Assembly (NCBI GenBank): GCA_945910005.1
Contig: OX246741.1
Location: forward strand, 14,266,832 to 14,330,831
Direction of reading: 5' to 3'
Source: Isoperla grammatica
Taxonomy: Eukaryota > Arthropoda > Insecta > Plecoptera > Perlodidae
DNA length: 64,000 nt
Of the stretch, positions 1 through 36,357 are shown in pieces. Both the position numbers and the translations under genes were made by a program. The notes beneath the pieces are model-generated. The model worked only from the letters and a program-made list of their open reading frames with translations. It was not told where the DNA came from and searched no databases. The first letter of the stretch is position 1, and the number at the start of each line of letters is the position of its first letter.

Positions 1-573
1 TGAATACTCTTTCTACCCATCTTCATCGATTGAAACGAGTCGCAAGCATGAGTTAGATATGTTAGCAGACGCTCCGCGCTTGCTCAACACTCTATTATTG
101 TGCGGCCCTTTCTTTCGGTGTTGCTTCAAGTGCTCTTTGATTGAACTTGAACTGTGCATTAGTGCAGAATACTAAATTTGTGCTTGGTTAGGATTTTTCA
201 GAGGTAAAACTCAGAATGCCCGAGGGCAGATGGGATAGATTAGAGATAAAGTTGGCTTCCAATGTGCTCAGTCTGAATAACGTATAATGCCCCAAGACAT
301 TGTTTGCACTACCCATAATTTTTAAAAGACTTTACGGATATCTCCATAAAAAGGAACTAAACTGACTCTATTCTCACCTTCACTCAGAATATAAAACCTA
401 CTTTATCATTATGAAACTTTATGACTGCATTAAATATTAATATTTTCTGAATAGATTTGCTCCTCTTACGTCAATTGTCTTTGGTTTACGAATAACACTC
501 TTGCAAAGCAAATAATGCACGGGGAGGCGTAACAAGTGTACAGAGAGCGTTGCGAGCGATCCGGCCAACGGTA

Positions 574-849
574 CTCAAACTAACACAAAGATAGCGCTGC
601 TAAGCAACACCCTTATCTGCGCCATTGATGATTTAACAATAAAGCAACAATGAACAATTGACAGATAAACTCATCCTTATAGTAGTTTATTTTCTTGCCA
701 CCAGAATGCGTCTAGTCTATTTTGGTGGCAAGAAAATAAAGTACTATAAGGATGAGTTTATCTGTCAATTGTTCATTGTTGCTTTATTGTTAAATCATCA
801 ATGGCGCAGATAAGAGTGTTGCTTAGCAGCGCTATGTGTTAGTTTGAGT
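574..849. repeat. Foldback (MITE-like) inverted repeat, about 130-bp arms
   Basis: The left arm (about 574-706) and right arm (about 718-849) are near-perfect reverse complements around an 11-bp spacer. Short landmarks are CTTGCCACCA in the left arm against TGGTGGCAAG in the right, and ACTCAAACT against AGTTTGAGT at the outer ends. No coding capacity, so it is a non-autonomous foldback. A target duplication was not evident. Confidence 0.85.
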
Positions 850-995
850 CTCCAATTGGATACACACAATTTTCAACATATAAGAATGCTTAAGTCATGG
901 ACTTCTTTGGAATCTTTGGATGCTTTGGATATTTTTACAGTAATAAGTAGTGCACTTCTTCCTCAATGGGGTTTCAGTTAATAGCAATTGGTCTA

Positions 996-1059
996 CTTGA
1001 TCTCCGCCTAGCGGAGGCTCGTCGAACTCCCAACGAGCCTCCGCTAGGCGGAGATCAAG
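996..1059. repeat. Perfect 27-bp inverted repeat (hairpin)
   Basis: Arms 996-1022 and 1033-1059 are exact reverse complements with a 10-bp loop. The arm contains the palindrome-like core TCCGCCTAGCGGAGG. Weaker complementarity continues outward. It could be a small foldback element or a cruciform-forming site; no function is visible. Confidence 0.85.
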
Positions 1060-1877
1060 TTGACCTTGGTTAATAGCAAAAGACTCAATTCCCAAAATAG
1101 CCGTGTTGCCGTGATTGGTTTCGGACAAATATTGAACATGCACCAATGAAAGAAAGATACAACAATGCGTGCAGTGGCCTAGCAACACATTGTTTGTCCA
1201 CCTGTGATGAACGCTCGCAGCGCTGCAGTGCAGTCATTTGTTCTACGCCTCCCCTACCTGCAGGGAATAGGTTGAACCAACGTCATCACAATATTGTGGT
1301 TGCTGTGAGGCGATCGTTGGAGCTTATTTCACACCTAATTAAACAATGTCCGGTACTCTTTTTAATTAACCATTATGCGATTTAATTTTAAACGTTATTT
1401 AGTTTACAACGAGGAAGTAATTACAATTATTGTGTTTTAAATGGATTAGACGAAAATGACTACTATGACGAGACGACAAAGACAAAGACACCGAAAACAA
1501 GGGATACAAATTGATCGTGTTTGAATACGACTTATTAATTTACTAATTTGATCCAAAAATATTAAATATTTTTTTTTTTTTAGAATATCTGTATATTTTG
1601 ATCATATTCAGCCCCCATATTCCAAAATTTTTGTATTTAATGGAGTTTTATAGATACGAACTCAAGACCTTACATTCTCGTGCTTTTCACGTTTCTTGTT
1701 TCAAACACTCTTCAGCAAACAAACGTACAGGTAGAACCCACAGACAGGAACAAATCGATTTTATATATCGCAGTGGACGGTCGCTACGTTGTAAGCTTTT
1801 AGATTACCACCAATCTGTTTTACAACCAAGTTTGAAAGCTTCGGAATTTAATAAGATTCTCGTTTTCTTCCTTACAG

Positions 1878-25536
<23,659 letters not shown>

Positions 25537-25943
25537 CGGTTTGCTGTGATCATGAAACGAATACTGCTGAATTCGAACTATGAATGTGGAATGAAGTATT
25601 GAGTAAACGATTCCGAATTCTGACAGAATTTGTTTCAGGATATACAATATTTAAACGATACAGAATAGGACCCCTGAACTAAATCTCATGCATACTTACC
25701 TTTGTATATATTGCCGATCAGATCTTAACATCTCAAAGTATTTATACTTATTTCTCTTACGCCTCATATCTTCTACTTTTCTGCAACGAAATCTTTGCAT
25801 GCATTCATCATTATTATGGGTTCTACCCTCTCGTTTGCAATGCCTTGCGACATCGATGTCTGATGAAATAGCTACATCATTTTCTCACCTACTACTTCTT
25901 CTTCGTCTTCTTCTCTTATGCCCGCATTGACACATTAATGTCA
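25537..25943. other. Sequence after the last recognised receptor exon
   Basis: AT-rich; possibly 3' UTR or intron. No polyadenylation signal was singled out and no gene seen. Confidence 0.35.
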
Positions 25944-26183
25944 TCATGCGTCTCGCCTACCAATAGAGACAAGCCTCTTGCTCCTTCCTGTCCAGCCCTC
26001 CTGGCATTTCTTCGTTGTGCTCTTTATCGAGCAATAGAATAGATGTTGCCTGTCCTGTATGCCATTCCCACAGAGCTTGCATGTACTGCTCTCTGCCAAC
26101 CCCATTCTATGCAGGTACTTTGCTAACAAGTACCTACTTGAAAAACCGCTAAAAAACGATACTTTTAGCGTTTTTATTGACAC
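25944..26183 (-). pseudogene. LINE (non-LTR retrotransposon) ORF fragment, C-terminal zinc-knuckle region
   Basis: The minus-strand frame contains RYLLAKYLHRMGLAESSTCK followed by LCGNGIQDRQHLFYC. The pattern LxRxGLAES-CxxCG-(D/E)xxxHLFxC is typical of the C-terminal end of jockey/R1/CR1-type LINE polyproteins. No intact reverse transcriptase lies next to it, so this is a truncated relic; flanking minus-strand sequence up to about 26420 may belong to it. The family cannot be fixed from this piece. Confidence 0.6.
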
Positions 26184-26482
26184 TGGAAATATCTCACAAC
26201 ATGGATGTGCTGTAGCATATCTGTACTTTCATGTTGTTTGGGAAAAGGTAGGGCGGATGCCCTATTCTGTCTTAGTGACACTCTTGTTGTATCCGGCTAT
26301 AGATACTGAGAGTTCTCGGACATCCAGTAACCGCAATGGCACCATCGGCCAGGAGATAAAGGAGGTTAACCGCTCGCGGGACCAGCGAACCACCAGGTGG
26401 ATTACGTCACAAGTCATCTAAGGGAGAAGTGATTATCCACAAGTATGCCGCGGGAAATTTGAAGCAGGAAGTCTCCAGGGCC

Positions 26483-26716
26483 CGGACTCACAAGAGGTCC
26501 CAAGTCTTTTTTGGTCTTAAATCTAAGACCGGCCTAACTTTGAACCTCTTGTTAATCCAGGCCCATGTCTGAGAATGAATTGTAAAATATTTTATTGGAT
26601 TCTCATTGCGTCTTTGTTCGGACCAGAAATAAATGGGCCTGAATTCGTAAGAGGTTCAGAGTTAGGCCGGTTTTAGAGTTAAGACCAAATAAAGACTTAA
26701 GACTTTTTAGTGAACC
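26483..26716. mobile_element. MITE with about 85-bp inverted arms
   Basis: AAGACCGGCCTAACTTTGAACC at the left (cut here to landmarks) is mirrored near 26655-26680; arms are about 26483-26566 and 26633-26716. The inner ends AGGCCCAT and ATGGGCCT also match. Non-coding. Confidence 0.75.
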
Positions 26717-26786
26717 TTGGCTCTGGTATCAAACCCGGTAGGGCAAGTGGATGAGCTCGTAAAATTTCAATCACCATAGTGACAAC

Positions 26787-27015
26787 TCTTCGAGATTCAC
26801 GTCGAAGGAATCTGAGCTGGCGAAGTCTTTTATCAGACTTCCAGATGTATATGTACCCTATCTTCAGACAATTACAGAAACACAAGTTAATGTCTTCGAG
26901 ATTCACGTCAAAGGATTTTGAGCTGGCAAATACTTCCATCAGAACCCAAGTGTACAACTTATCTTCAGATGTCCACCCAAGTGACAAGTCTTCGAGATCC
27001 ACGTCACAGGAATGT
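26787..27015. repeat. Three-copy degenerate tandem repeat (about 100 bp)
   Basis: TCTTCGAGATTCACGTC and relatives occur at 26787, 26893 and 26989, each followed by AAGGAAT/AAGGATT-like sequence and a CAGAC/CAGATG stretch. Frames across it show no known domain. Confidence 0.65.
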
Positions 27016-27572
27016 GATGAGCTCATTTCTACTACCTCTCCAGACTTAAAAAACAAGTTACCAGCACAGTATTAGATTCTATGTTACATGGCAAACTGCC
27101 CCTCTCTAAATTTCTTCCTCCATCTCTGGAGCCAATCTCAACATCTAGTTTACAACCAATGTTTAAGCAGTTGTGCCATATTTCATATCTCCTTCCAAAG
27201 ACTTTCACTGACGTATCCACGTTACTATTCTTTACATCATGTCTATTAATTGAAATAAGTAAATTCACTTTTCTATAAGTATCATATTATAGTGTATGTC
27301 CAAACACTAACGATGATCTGCCATTTGAAATGTACTTTTTACGATTTATTTGAGTCCAACCGTAGAATTGGTTTCATCTCAGTCACCTGCCTATGTCAAT
27401 CTACCTCCCACATCAGTGTTACCAGATTAATTTTAAGATTATTGAATATAACCATTACAAATCAATTTACTCACCCTACCTTTGCTTGCAAAAGTGTTAT
27501 AAGGTTACTGTATTTTTTAAAACTAAATAATAAAATCGGGTTTTAACCGATTGGTGGATGTTGTAGTAACAC

Positions 27573-27628
27573 CACAGCCTTCTCGAATGTCGGTTCTCCG
27601 CGCGGATTGAACCGTCTAGAAGGCTGTG
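27573..27628. other. Nested stem-loop
   Basis: The outer stem CACAGCCTTCT/AGAAGGCTGTG (11 bp) encloses an inner stem CGGTTC/GAACCG (27591-27596 and 27609-27614) with a TCCGCGCGGATT loop that is itself palindromic. It lies just upstream of the MITE at 27647. Confidence 0.6.
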
Positions 27629-27646
27629 AGTATCACAGTCACTGCG

Positions 27647-27834
27647 AATGACGGACCCCTCCTTATCCCCACCACTGCTACCCGACCCCCCCCCCCCCCC
27701 CCCTCAACTCCATGAAACAACAAACTGAACAACTGAAACAAACTGATTTTCAGTTACGCATTTCATTTTGTTAGGTTGTTACGGGGTTGAGGGTGGTCGG
27801 GTAGCAGTGGTGGGGATAAGGAGGGGGCCGTCAT
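27647..27834. mobile_element. 188-bp MITE with about 42-bp inverted ends
   Basis: AATGACGG and CTCCTTATCCCCACCACTGC at the left are mirrored by GCAGTGGTGGGGATAAGGAG and CCGTCATT at the right. A C run at 27687-27702 sits inside the left end. Confidence 0.8.
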
Positions 27835-28674
27835 TCTTACAGTTTCTCAACTATATATGAATATATATCTCTTCGGCCATCCCTGAAACGTAGAAGCAAG
27901 TAGAAGTCTAGTTATTCGTTAGTACAAAAAAGGAATCTGCATACATAATCAGTATTCATGGTAACTCATTCTTCTAGATTAGTCACGTTGTGTACACACA
28001 TATAGTGTGGCCATATATGTGGCCCATACTTGCAATGTATATTGTGGTAAAATGATCCATGTACCATGTTTTATGATGTTGATATCTGTACTTACGTCTC
28101 ATAACATTTACAAGTGTTTTACGGTTGTTGTCTATGTGTTGTTAATCTGAAACAAGAATCAATTCTTGTGTGGTTAGATTAGGATTTCACATTTTATTTG
28201 TTCGTTCATGTAATGGCAATATTATGTACTAAGCGTTTACCTACATAAGCACAAGTTGATTGTTGTTTGAAACATAGGCAACTTACAAATTCCAATGTAT
28301 AATTTCTGTGAATACCATATTTACTAAATGTGTTATAGTATGTGTCAGTTCCGAGTGCCAAAATGTAGGTATAAAACCAACAACAACCACGTAACAAACT
28401 GTGTTCTATGCTATCAATTAGTGTAGTACAACTATATAAAATTAGTATTTTGTATAATTATGCTATTACTTCTAATTGTTCTTGTTGTTCAACGTATACA
28501 ATAATGTGTGTATTAAATTAATATATTAGTCGGTATTAGCTAACGTAATCCTTCCCAGTCCATTTCAAAGCTTCTGAACGGTGATTGACAAGTATGTGTG
28601 GTTATTCCGAGACTGCACACCCAGCCAGGTAAAACTAAATACTGTATAAACTGTTTTTTCTCTCTTTTTTAATA

Positions 28675-28675
<1 letters not shown>

Positions 28676-28747
<72 letters not shown>
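28676..28747. repeat. (TA)n microsatellite
   Basis: 72 bp of alternating T and A. It is followed at 28795-28875 by a degenerate 20-22-bp motif (ATGAACAGCATGACAT) repeated about four times. Confidence 0.95.
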
Positions 28748-28758
<11 letters not shown>

Positions 28759-28991
28759 TATAAAATATAGTATATATTATAGTACGGTAGGGTATGAACA
28801 GCATCACATATGAACAGCATGACATATGAAAAGCATGACATATGAACAGCATGACATGAAAAGCATGACAATTATGAACAGTGATCAATCCAGTGTATAG
28901 AAACAGAGCATATTACATTTACAGGTACTATTGTCAAGAGAAAAAAGGCATTAGTAGATTATTATTGTTACCTGACATTATTATAGTTGTC

Positions 28992-29138
28992 CCAAGACTA
29001 CCTTACAGATGCTTTCGTCACAGGCGACTGGTTCGTAGCCAATCAGCGATCGGTATAGACCCACATGTGTCTCGGGCGGTTCGCTGGTTGGCTACGACTG
29101 CCCCGGATGTGACGAAAGCAGGTGTAAAGTAATCTTGG
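28992..29138. mobile_element. MITE family B, 147 bp
   Basis: Inverted ends CCAAGACTACCTTACAGATG at the left and a mirrored CCTGCTTTCGTCAC..CCAAGATTACTTTACA at the right. Core features GCTTTCGTCA and GCTGGTTGGCT recur in the copy at 32486-32633. Confidence 0.75.
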
Positions 29139-29712
29139 AACACGTTTTGCATCTAATAAACAAATAGGAATAACAATAGTAATGCATGTGTACATAAGCA
29201 CGTAGTGAGTGTAAAAGCACAGGGTGCAATGACAGACAGGCAAACAACACTTTCACCACCTCACACAACCGACGTAGCTCCGAAATACCAACCAGGCGCG
29301 CCACTCAGAGCGACGAAAGTTTACCGACAAAAGTGACAACGCTCACATCGAATCGAATCAATCGATTCTAATGCTCCTCCCGTATTAATTCGCTTTCTCT
29401 GTAAAAACGAGTCGAATTACAATCGAATAGGTTCAAACTCGAAGCGTGGATAGGAATTAGTGATGAAGCGTGTCGAGTGTTTTGGCAACTAATCGCGGTG
29501 TGCGGATACGTTGAGATGACTGAATGACTGACGGATATGGGACGGTTACAAGTCTTTGTTCGTGTATGAGATTACGGCCAGTTAGATAACCAGGTATGAT
29601 GAGTGACAATGCTCATTCATCAGTAATATAGATGTATTGATCAATAATCTAATTATAATAATAATCTAATAATAAGGGTCCTATCAAGAACCCTTAGCTC
29701 ATGGAGTTGTAG

Positions 29713-30040
29713 GTACTATTCATAGTTCCGACGTTACGTCACAGCGGCCATGATTGTGACACACTTGATGAGGACCAATCCTAGATCATTGGCAAATACT
29801 ATTCAAATTTGATAAATAAGCCTAATTTGGAATTTAAAAAGTTAACATAAGTAACAAAAAATAATAATTTACCCCACATACCAATTTCATTTCAAAAACA
29901 GGCTGAATTTTAAAGAAGTGAGGATTTATGTGTTCTTCCACAACAGCCTTCAATTGTTTCTCCATGGCAACGTCAAAGTTTGTTCACAAATGTGGCCGCC
30001 ACGCGCACAGATGTGACGTACGTGCAACCTATGAATAGGC
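29713..30040. repeat. Imperfect foldback
   Basis: CTATTCATAG..GTTACGTCACAG..GGCCATGATTGTGAC at the left is mirrored, with gaps, by TTCACAAATGTGGCCGC..TGTGACGTACGTGCAACCTATGAATAGG at the right. It abuts MITE family A copy 2. Confidence 0.6.
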
Positions 30041-30056
30041 TTCTTGCAAGCTTGCT

Positions 30057-30320
30057 TTACAACAATGAAACAAATGAAATGAATCGATGGACAAACAGCA
30101 AGAGGTCAAACAATAAAATATACTGATTTTGAAAACAAATCTTCAAAACAAACAAGAAGCATACACAACTTTCACAACTTGGTTGCCCATCATTAAATGT
30201 TTTAACTGGTGAGCAGTTACTATCGCCATACTTCGTTTTCTTCATAATGTTGCAATTTTATTATTTTGACAGCTCGTTGTTTGTCCATCAGCTCGATTCA
30301 TTTGTTACATTGTTGTAGTT
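30057..30320. mobile_element. MITE family A, copy 2
   Basis: Shares CAACAATGAAACAAATGA, AATCGATGGACAAAC, TGGTGAGCAGTTACTATCGC-like and TTGTCCATCAG landmarks with 12993-13299, in the same order and orientation. The outermost GGGCACTAGCAACACC ends are absent or replaced. Confidence 0.8.
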
Positions 30321-30329
30321 CGGCTGTGA

Positions 30330-31618
30330 CGTCAGTTGCAAGTTCCCTATGGTTAGATATGCTTAGATAGAGCGTATCACGCGCGTAGATCAATTCTGAA
30401 AATCATCTATTCTGAAAATCGTGTGAGTTGGAACTGGGTTCGAGGCTCAATGGTAGCTACACTTTAACACCTTTTGTTTTACATTTTATAAACCAGTTCC
30501 ATACATCATTGTTTCTAACTGGTATTCATGCTGTACTTTAAACGAACGACTTCATGGATCATAGAACAATAAATTTATAGGCTTAATAACAAAAAAACTG
30601 TCATAAATCAATCCATGACATGCGGTGCAGAATTTCAATCCGACTTCTTCATTCGCAGAACAAGACACCATTGTCATGTCGTGAACTAGTTGACAAGTAC
30701 ACTCATAACTCTCTCGCGATGACATGATACGTGTTTAATATTTGCATTGTGCGCTGCGAGTAGCGTTATACGAAGCATATCGCTCGCAATAATAATCGCC
30801 ATTATCTTCATTGTAGCCTCCGTTTTTTTTTTATCGTTTCCAATGAACCGAACTGGAGAATCGTGATCGGTAACTGTACAATATGACTTGTTGGTCGGCT
30901 TCTGTTGTTCGTAAATTAATCGAGAACGATTCTATTGCAGTCTTCCGGTTCGTTTTAATTGGAATTGGTTCTCGAATAGAATTTTGCGTCCTGTATTGTG
31001 GAGTTTCGAGTTTGGGGTTATTTTCTCGTGTGTCACGTAGTGGACCCCGTTTCTGCACACGCCCATTGAATCTCAGCTCAGCTCCTTTGCCCATCCCATC
31101 GAAATCTAATCCCGGCGCAATTATCAACTCATTGTATTTTACAATTGCTTTAGACCGACAGAGGTGGGTCAATGCCGGTAGCCAGATACTTGAGTCGAGA
31201 GCTCGTGTGTTTGATTCCCGCCCCCTTCAATCCTTATGGTGGAATTTTCTTGTGGTGTTCTTCAGTCATAATACACAGTTTTCACCGCTCACGTGACGTC
31301 ACAGAAGCCAGATCGGTGTCACACATAACCTAGATGAGCGGCTATGTTTTTAAATTGTGTAAAAGCAGTTTTAGAGCATGTACGAATTCAAGATAAAACT
31401 CACAAACTATCAAACAAACAATTTGTTTCAACTGTTTCTATCTTCATGTAAGTATTATAAGTAAGTATGCATAGCCAGCTTTTTGAATTCTGATGTACAT
31501 TTTATAATAACGTCCAGAGCATTTGAGTTGTCAATGTATTATAGACAGTGGCGTAACGAGGGTTGTTAAAAGTACCCGAGTAAGGTATCTTGAACGGCTA
31601 CAGGGGTCTGGGGCGAAG
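30330..31618. other. Intergenic, no gene recognised
   Basis: Frames on both strands at 30831-31296 overlap and show no domain. A tRNA-like B box (GTGTTTGATTCCCGCC) near 31206 suggests a diverged SINE. CAGTGGCGTAACGAGG at about 31548 resembles the left end of the hAT-like elements in this window. Confidence 0.45.
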
Positions 31619-31764
31619 CCCCAGCCTCCGAACGGAATGGGGAATGAATCAATCAAATGGATATTTTTTTGGAGAAACTATAACGTGGATGGATTTGTTA
31701 TAATGATATAGATGTTATTAATAATGCACAGTATCCAGACATTAAATTACCAGTCCCAGTGATA

Positions 31765-31835
31765 TAGGGGTCAAGGCGCCTACCCGCGGCAAATGAGAGA
31801 CCTGGTTTCGATTCCCTGTCGAGGGGCTGGGTTTT
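31765..31835 (+). repeat. tRNA-derived SINE head (second family)
   Basis: GGGGTCAAGGCGCCTACC..GGTTTCGATTCCC has the spacing of Pol III A and B boxes. It is followed by a tail (TTTCTAGATTTCACAACAAG) leading to a GT run. The second copy is at 43706-43775. Confidence 0.45.
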
Positions 31836-32485
31836 TAATTTCTAGATTTCACAACAAGAACTCATCATCGTCCACTAATTTCATTGACGTAACCCAATTA
31901 AGTGAAGGCAAGACAATACGGAACGGAATGTCCCCGTGCCCTCTGTATGCACGTGTGTGTGTGTGTGTGATGTGATTGTAATCTCATCAATGCTCACGGT
32001 GTGGTACCGTTACACGTCACTGTCGGAGCGGAGGTCACTCCAATCGAGTGCAGATGCACTCACGTCGGAATGCACAGCTGGAAGTACGTCACAAGGCATC
32101 GCGATGACGTCATAGGGGGGCGGGGTCAGAGCCCCCCGCGGAAGAGTTGAGAGTATAGTGTAGTTTTGGAGAGTCTATGCACGTGGTAACCATTTGAGAC
32201 AATATGGATGTAATTTCTTTTTTGTTTTTAGATTATCTCAAACAGTTTCAAATAAATCAAGAAGCCATCTTGTGCCCTACCAAGATGATGACGACATGTA
32301 GGCCTACGTATCTCGTCCCCTCTTCAACAATGGCGTAATGAAGGTGATAAACTGTGTTGCGAATAGCAAGTAGATCCTGAATTATGAATTCTGGATAAAT
32401 ATTTAGTAAATTAAATTTCTTGTATTATCCATGCCATCCAGGCTTTCCATTGGTTGTTGCCGTGATGAAAACAAGTTTGAGTTGT

Positions 32486-32633
32486 CTTACAATAACTTCG
32501 GTAATGCTTTCGTCATCAATCAATGACGTGTTTACGGTCTCAGCCAACCCGAGCAGGTATTTGAATTAGCCACGGCCGCTGGTTGGCTGCCGCTCACCCA
32601 CCCGTGACGGAAGCATTACCGAAGATGTTGTAC
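32486..32633. mobile_element. MITE family B copy, present only in duplication copy 1
   Basis: Ends TTACAATAACTTCGGTAATG at the left and a mirrored CATTACCGAAGATGTTGTA at the right; shares GCTTTCGTCA and GCTGGTTGGCT with 28992-29138. The matching place in copy 2 (near 44698) has no insertion. Confidence 0.8.
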
Positions 32634-33444
32634 GACGACTATATAGTAGCCGACTAAAGATTTATGCCGAGTTCATAATGTAGGGCCTGAGACTTCGAAC
32701 AAAGTGAATGAATTTAAAAATCAATTTGGCGTAAGCTAAAGTGTCCGTTATGAGAGATTTCTAACATGTCAATGTAGATATAGCTGTCTTGTCGCGTCGT
32801 GTATGCTAATAGCTAGCCTGGGGTTCGATCCCCGGATAACGCGCATGATCGGTGCTGAACGTGTAACAGTATAGACACATGGGTGACACTTTGGGTGGGC
32901 CAGGTGCCCAATTGCTCATCAGTGTCAAGTTAAGGCACCACAATCTACAGGTGGGCGCGACAAGTGAACGTTCCGCCTGGGTTGGCGTGAGACGCGGCTC
33001 AAGGTGACATATCGACGTCACTTCCGGTCAGCTTGTTGGGATTTTGATTTCAAGTTTTTCTTGTTTTTATTTATGCAGAAAAAAAACGGCAATTTAACCG
33101 TGAAACAAATTTTAAGAGTAGGTGTCATGTGTTTCAGGAAATACAGGGTAGGGCATACTTGTTGGTAAACAAAAAATGTTTTGGATAAATCCCTGCTCTA
33201 CAGCTGAGATTCATCACCTTCAAAGCACCTGAAACACCTGAATTCATCACCTTCTGAAACACCTTCAGGTGACGAACTGTAAGATAAGATAAGATAAGAT
33301 TTAGCTTCACCAGCTATTATTGTCGTACATACACTTAAAACTTATTATTCAATTAAATATACATATACTTACAATTTATACAACTTAAGTAACGTATATT
33401 TGGGCTTTCGGATCGTTGAAAGGAATGTCCGATAGCTATTTTAT

Positions 33445-33597
33445 AGGACTCAATCCCAACATTCACCAATTGTGACTGAGGAAAACTTTAGAAATAAACC
33501 TTCAGTCGGAATTGCCGGTGGCCGAAATCGAACCGGCTACCTCTCGCATTAGAGTGCCGCGTGTTACCTCTGAGCCGCCTCTGTCGGTTCTCGGCAA
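33445..33597 (-). repeat. tRNA-derived SINE, 5' part, minus strand
   Basis: The plus strand reads ATTGCCGGTGGCCGAAATCG, AACCGGCTACC, the reverse of the head seen at 40872. The partner copy is at 45620-45762. Confidence 0.7.
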
Positions 33598-34951
33598 CAC
33601 TACGATATTGCTCAGACGATACCAAAACCCGTCCCTGTCCATAAGGATAAACCAGAATATTTCGTAACATTTCTGATTTGAGGCATCTCAACATAATCGT
33701 AACTTTCAGGCACGCCGCGCGAAACTTGTTTTGAAAACCACATCAAATTTCATTGTTCACTAGACTCAAGAGGACGTATTAATTTCTGATTTGCATTAAA
33801 GTGAGGTTTACCATCTTCATTTCACCCTCAAGAAATTTATTTTACAGAGGAGCCAATATGCAACAGAATTAGCATGTAAACCATATTTTGTGTCAACTGT
33901 ATTTTTAAGACTTGTCACACAAATTATTTGTTTTTGCTTCCAATTTTTGAAAATTTGACACTTTCTTTCATTTCATTGTTTTCAAAAATTTGATTAATAA
34001 TTTATTGAGGACGATTTTGGGCAGTATAAGATTATACGAAACAGTGGCCCTTCGTTCAAGAGTGTTCCGGTACAAATTACACCCTGAATTTTGATGTTTC
34101 TTCTGACCGTTTTTTTTCTGGTCTCTGGCAAAGTTTTGCCCTTAATTAATCCTATTACATTCGCACCATTTTCAAAACCTTACAATAAAACACGTCAAAA
34201 CCAATTTCCTCGCAACGTAATACGTAAATTATCCCGTTGAAAATAGTATACCAGAGCTGTCATCCCAAAAGGCGCAAAAACCCTCCCCCAAACACGAAAC
34301 GAAAACATCCCTCTTCAAAAAATGACAAGTTGTTTGTGAGTGACGGTCACAAGTCACATTCCTAGGGAGAGGTCTATGGGGGGGGGGGGGGAACAGTGGG
34401 GCTCCTGCTCATTACAAGCCTAAAGTGTACCCCGGGGGTCCGAGGCATTCTGAACTTCAACGGGGGGCGCCCATGCATCTACAACGCATAAAGTACACAC
34501 ACGTCTGCCAGCTGCGTGACCCCCCTACCCCCTCCTACCCCCTTCCCCCGCACGGACGCAGCTTCGCATCAAGGTCATCTGAATCCCCTGCCGAGATCTC
34601 GTCGAACTCTAACCCAGTCCACAGTGTTTAAATCAATTGATCTGTCAAAAGAAACAAACCATGACTCAAAAAAAGCAAAATAACAATCTGTAAAGTAGTT
34701 TGGGTCTTTCTTTTCTATTCTATCTATATTTTAAAATGAAATATTGTGTCATATCACATTATAAAATAAGATGCATTTACATAATAATGCGCTTTCTTGT
34801 AGAGAGATCCATAATAGCGATTTTGGATCTTATTCAACGACCTCGTATCTTATACTTGATAGATTAAATACTTTGCGAGCGAGCTGCTGGCGGAGATTTA
34901 GTGCACCATGGCTCGTCGTACTAGAGATGGTCACGTGACGTGTCTTACGCT

Positions 34952-35384
34952 CAGTAGCGTATACAGGGGGGGGGGGGACTGGAGCCACCAAATTTAATTA
35001 TACTCTGCGAATCATTTAAATTTACGCATAAAGTTAAATATATTTACATAATTCATTTCTCTATTTGCTTAGTCAGGAATCACTCCCGTATAGGTGAAAT
35101 TCTATAAGTTGTAACAATACAGTAATTTTATACAATATTAATATTAATTGTTGAAATTATTTTGCAATCGTATTTGGCGCCTTTGTAACCCGTATCCCGT
35201 TCAGCAAAGCACCTTACCTTCTTCTAAAAAACAACATAAAAATACGGATTTATCAAAAATGCGTGCGGTGCTATTGTTGTGGGGGACATCCCCCCATCCC
35301 CCATTGTGTCGTTTATTGAACACCTTTTTACAATCATGTACTCTGGGCAGCTCCCCCCGAAATATATTCCTGCGTACGCCACTG
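34952..35384. mobile_element. hAT-like element in duplication copy 1
   Basis: Starts CAGTAGCGTATACAGGGG, ends TGCGTACGCCACTG. Flanks CTTACGCT (34944-34951) and CTCACGCC (35385-35392) match at 6 of 8 bases. In copy 2 the left flank is CTTACGCC, giving 7 of 8, so an 8-bp duplication is likely. Confidence 0.7.
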
Positions 35385-36275
35385 CTCACGCCCTTCGTCG
35401 TCATCGTGCGTGAGTTCAGTAAGAACAAACTGGTGCGTGCGTGAGTGGATAATGAGTAACAAATTGTTCACGCTGGTCGTATGACCGAGGTTTATCACTG
35501 TGCTGTGAGATCTCCCCAGGTAACTCACATGTATATACCGACCGTCCAGTACGTAACTTGTAACATACACGTCGATACACGTGTGGGGGGTCACTTTAAC
35601 ACTCTCGCCCTTGTTGGAGCTCTTGCATGTTATGTGTCCATCGGACAATAGTTAAGACATTGTGTTGCAAATTTATAGTGTTCCCAGTTTCAGTTTTTAA
35701 TCTTGCAGACTGGCTAAAAGGTTGGTTGGTATACTGATGTCAGGGAGTGGGGGTATTAGTTATGGGGATAATATAACATTTTTTTTTTTTTAATAGCCAT
35801 CATCAAGGTTATGGGCTCTGTTGTTCCCACCTACGATTTAAATATTTTTTGATGATGACTATACTCAATGTTAAAAATGTGTATGGCTTGATAAGTCGAA
35901 ATGAAATATATGTACATATTCAAAAGCCATTTTAATTCAAGAGCCATTCAATTAAAAATAAAGTTTCCACAATACTGAGTACAGTATACAATTTTAACAA
36001 CATACACAATATGAAACAATGTATATAAGAATGTTTAAGTGCTTCCCTAGTGCAAAATATAGACAATACAATGCCTTGTTGTCTGTTGATGATGTACAAA
36101 AACCTTAGTAAAGAAATCAAATCACTTATGATAATATAAACATAGATCAATCATCCAAACTAAAGTAAGGCCAATGCTCCTTCCTTCATCAGAATACTGA
36201 TGGGAGATGACTCAACCACTCAACTCATGATTAGACCAATTCAAATAAAATTCTCCAAGTAATACCGGTCAGCGA

Positions 36276-36357
36276 CCGCGGTAGCTCATGCGGTAGGGGC
36301 ACAGGTCCTAAGGGTATGTATCGCAGGGACCTTGTTTCGAATCCCGCACAAGGTATG
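36276..36357 (+). repeat. tRNA-derived SINE head (third type)
   Basis: GGTAGCTCATGCGGTAGGGG (A-box-like) and GTTTCGAATCCCGC (B box) are spaced as in tRNA, but the fold is not a clean cloverleaf. The partner copy is at 48751-48846. Confidence 0.5.

Larger units (their letters stand above)
1..1877. other. Upstream intron (no exon recognised)
   Basis: No LRR-type exon with a matching acceptor and donor was found before 1878, so this is read as part of a long intron of the receptor gene. It holds a foldback element (574-849), a short perfect hairpin (996-1059) and sequence near 519-580 that recurs next to the 12.77-kb element (a GCGAGCGATCCGGCCAA-like stretch). The rest is AT-rich and unremarkable. 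Confidence 0.5.

Noticed and set aside
26697..27075. ORFs of 119 and 98 codons
   Set aside because: They follow a three-copy tandem repeat and part of a MITE; no known domain.
30831..31296. Overlapping ORFs of 113 and 137 codons on opposite strands
   Set aside because: No recognisable domain and no splice or promoter context; overlapping antisense frames suggest chance.
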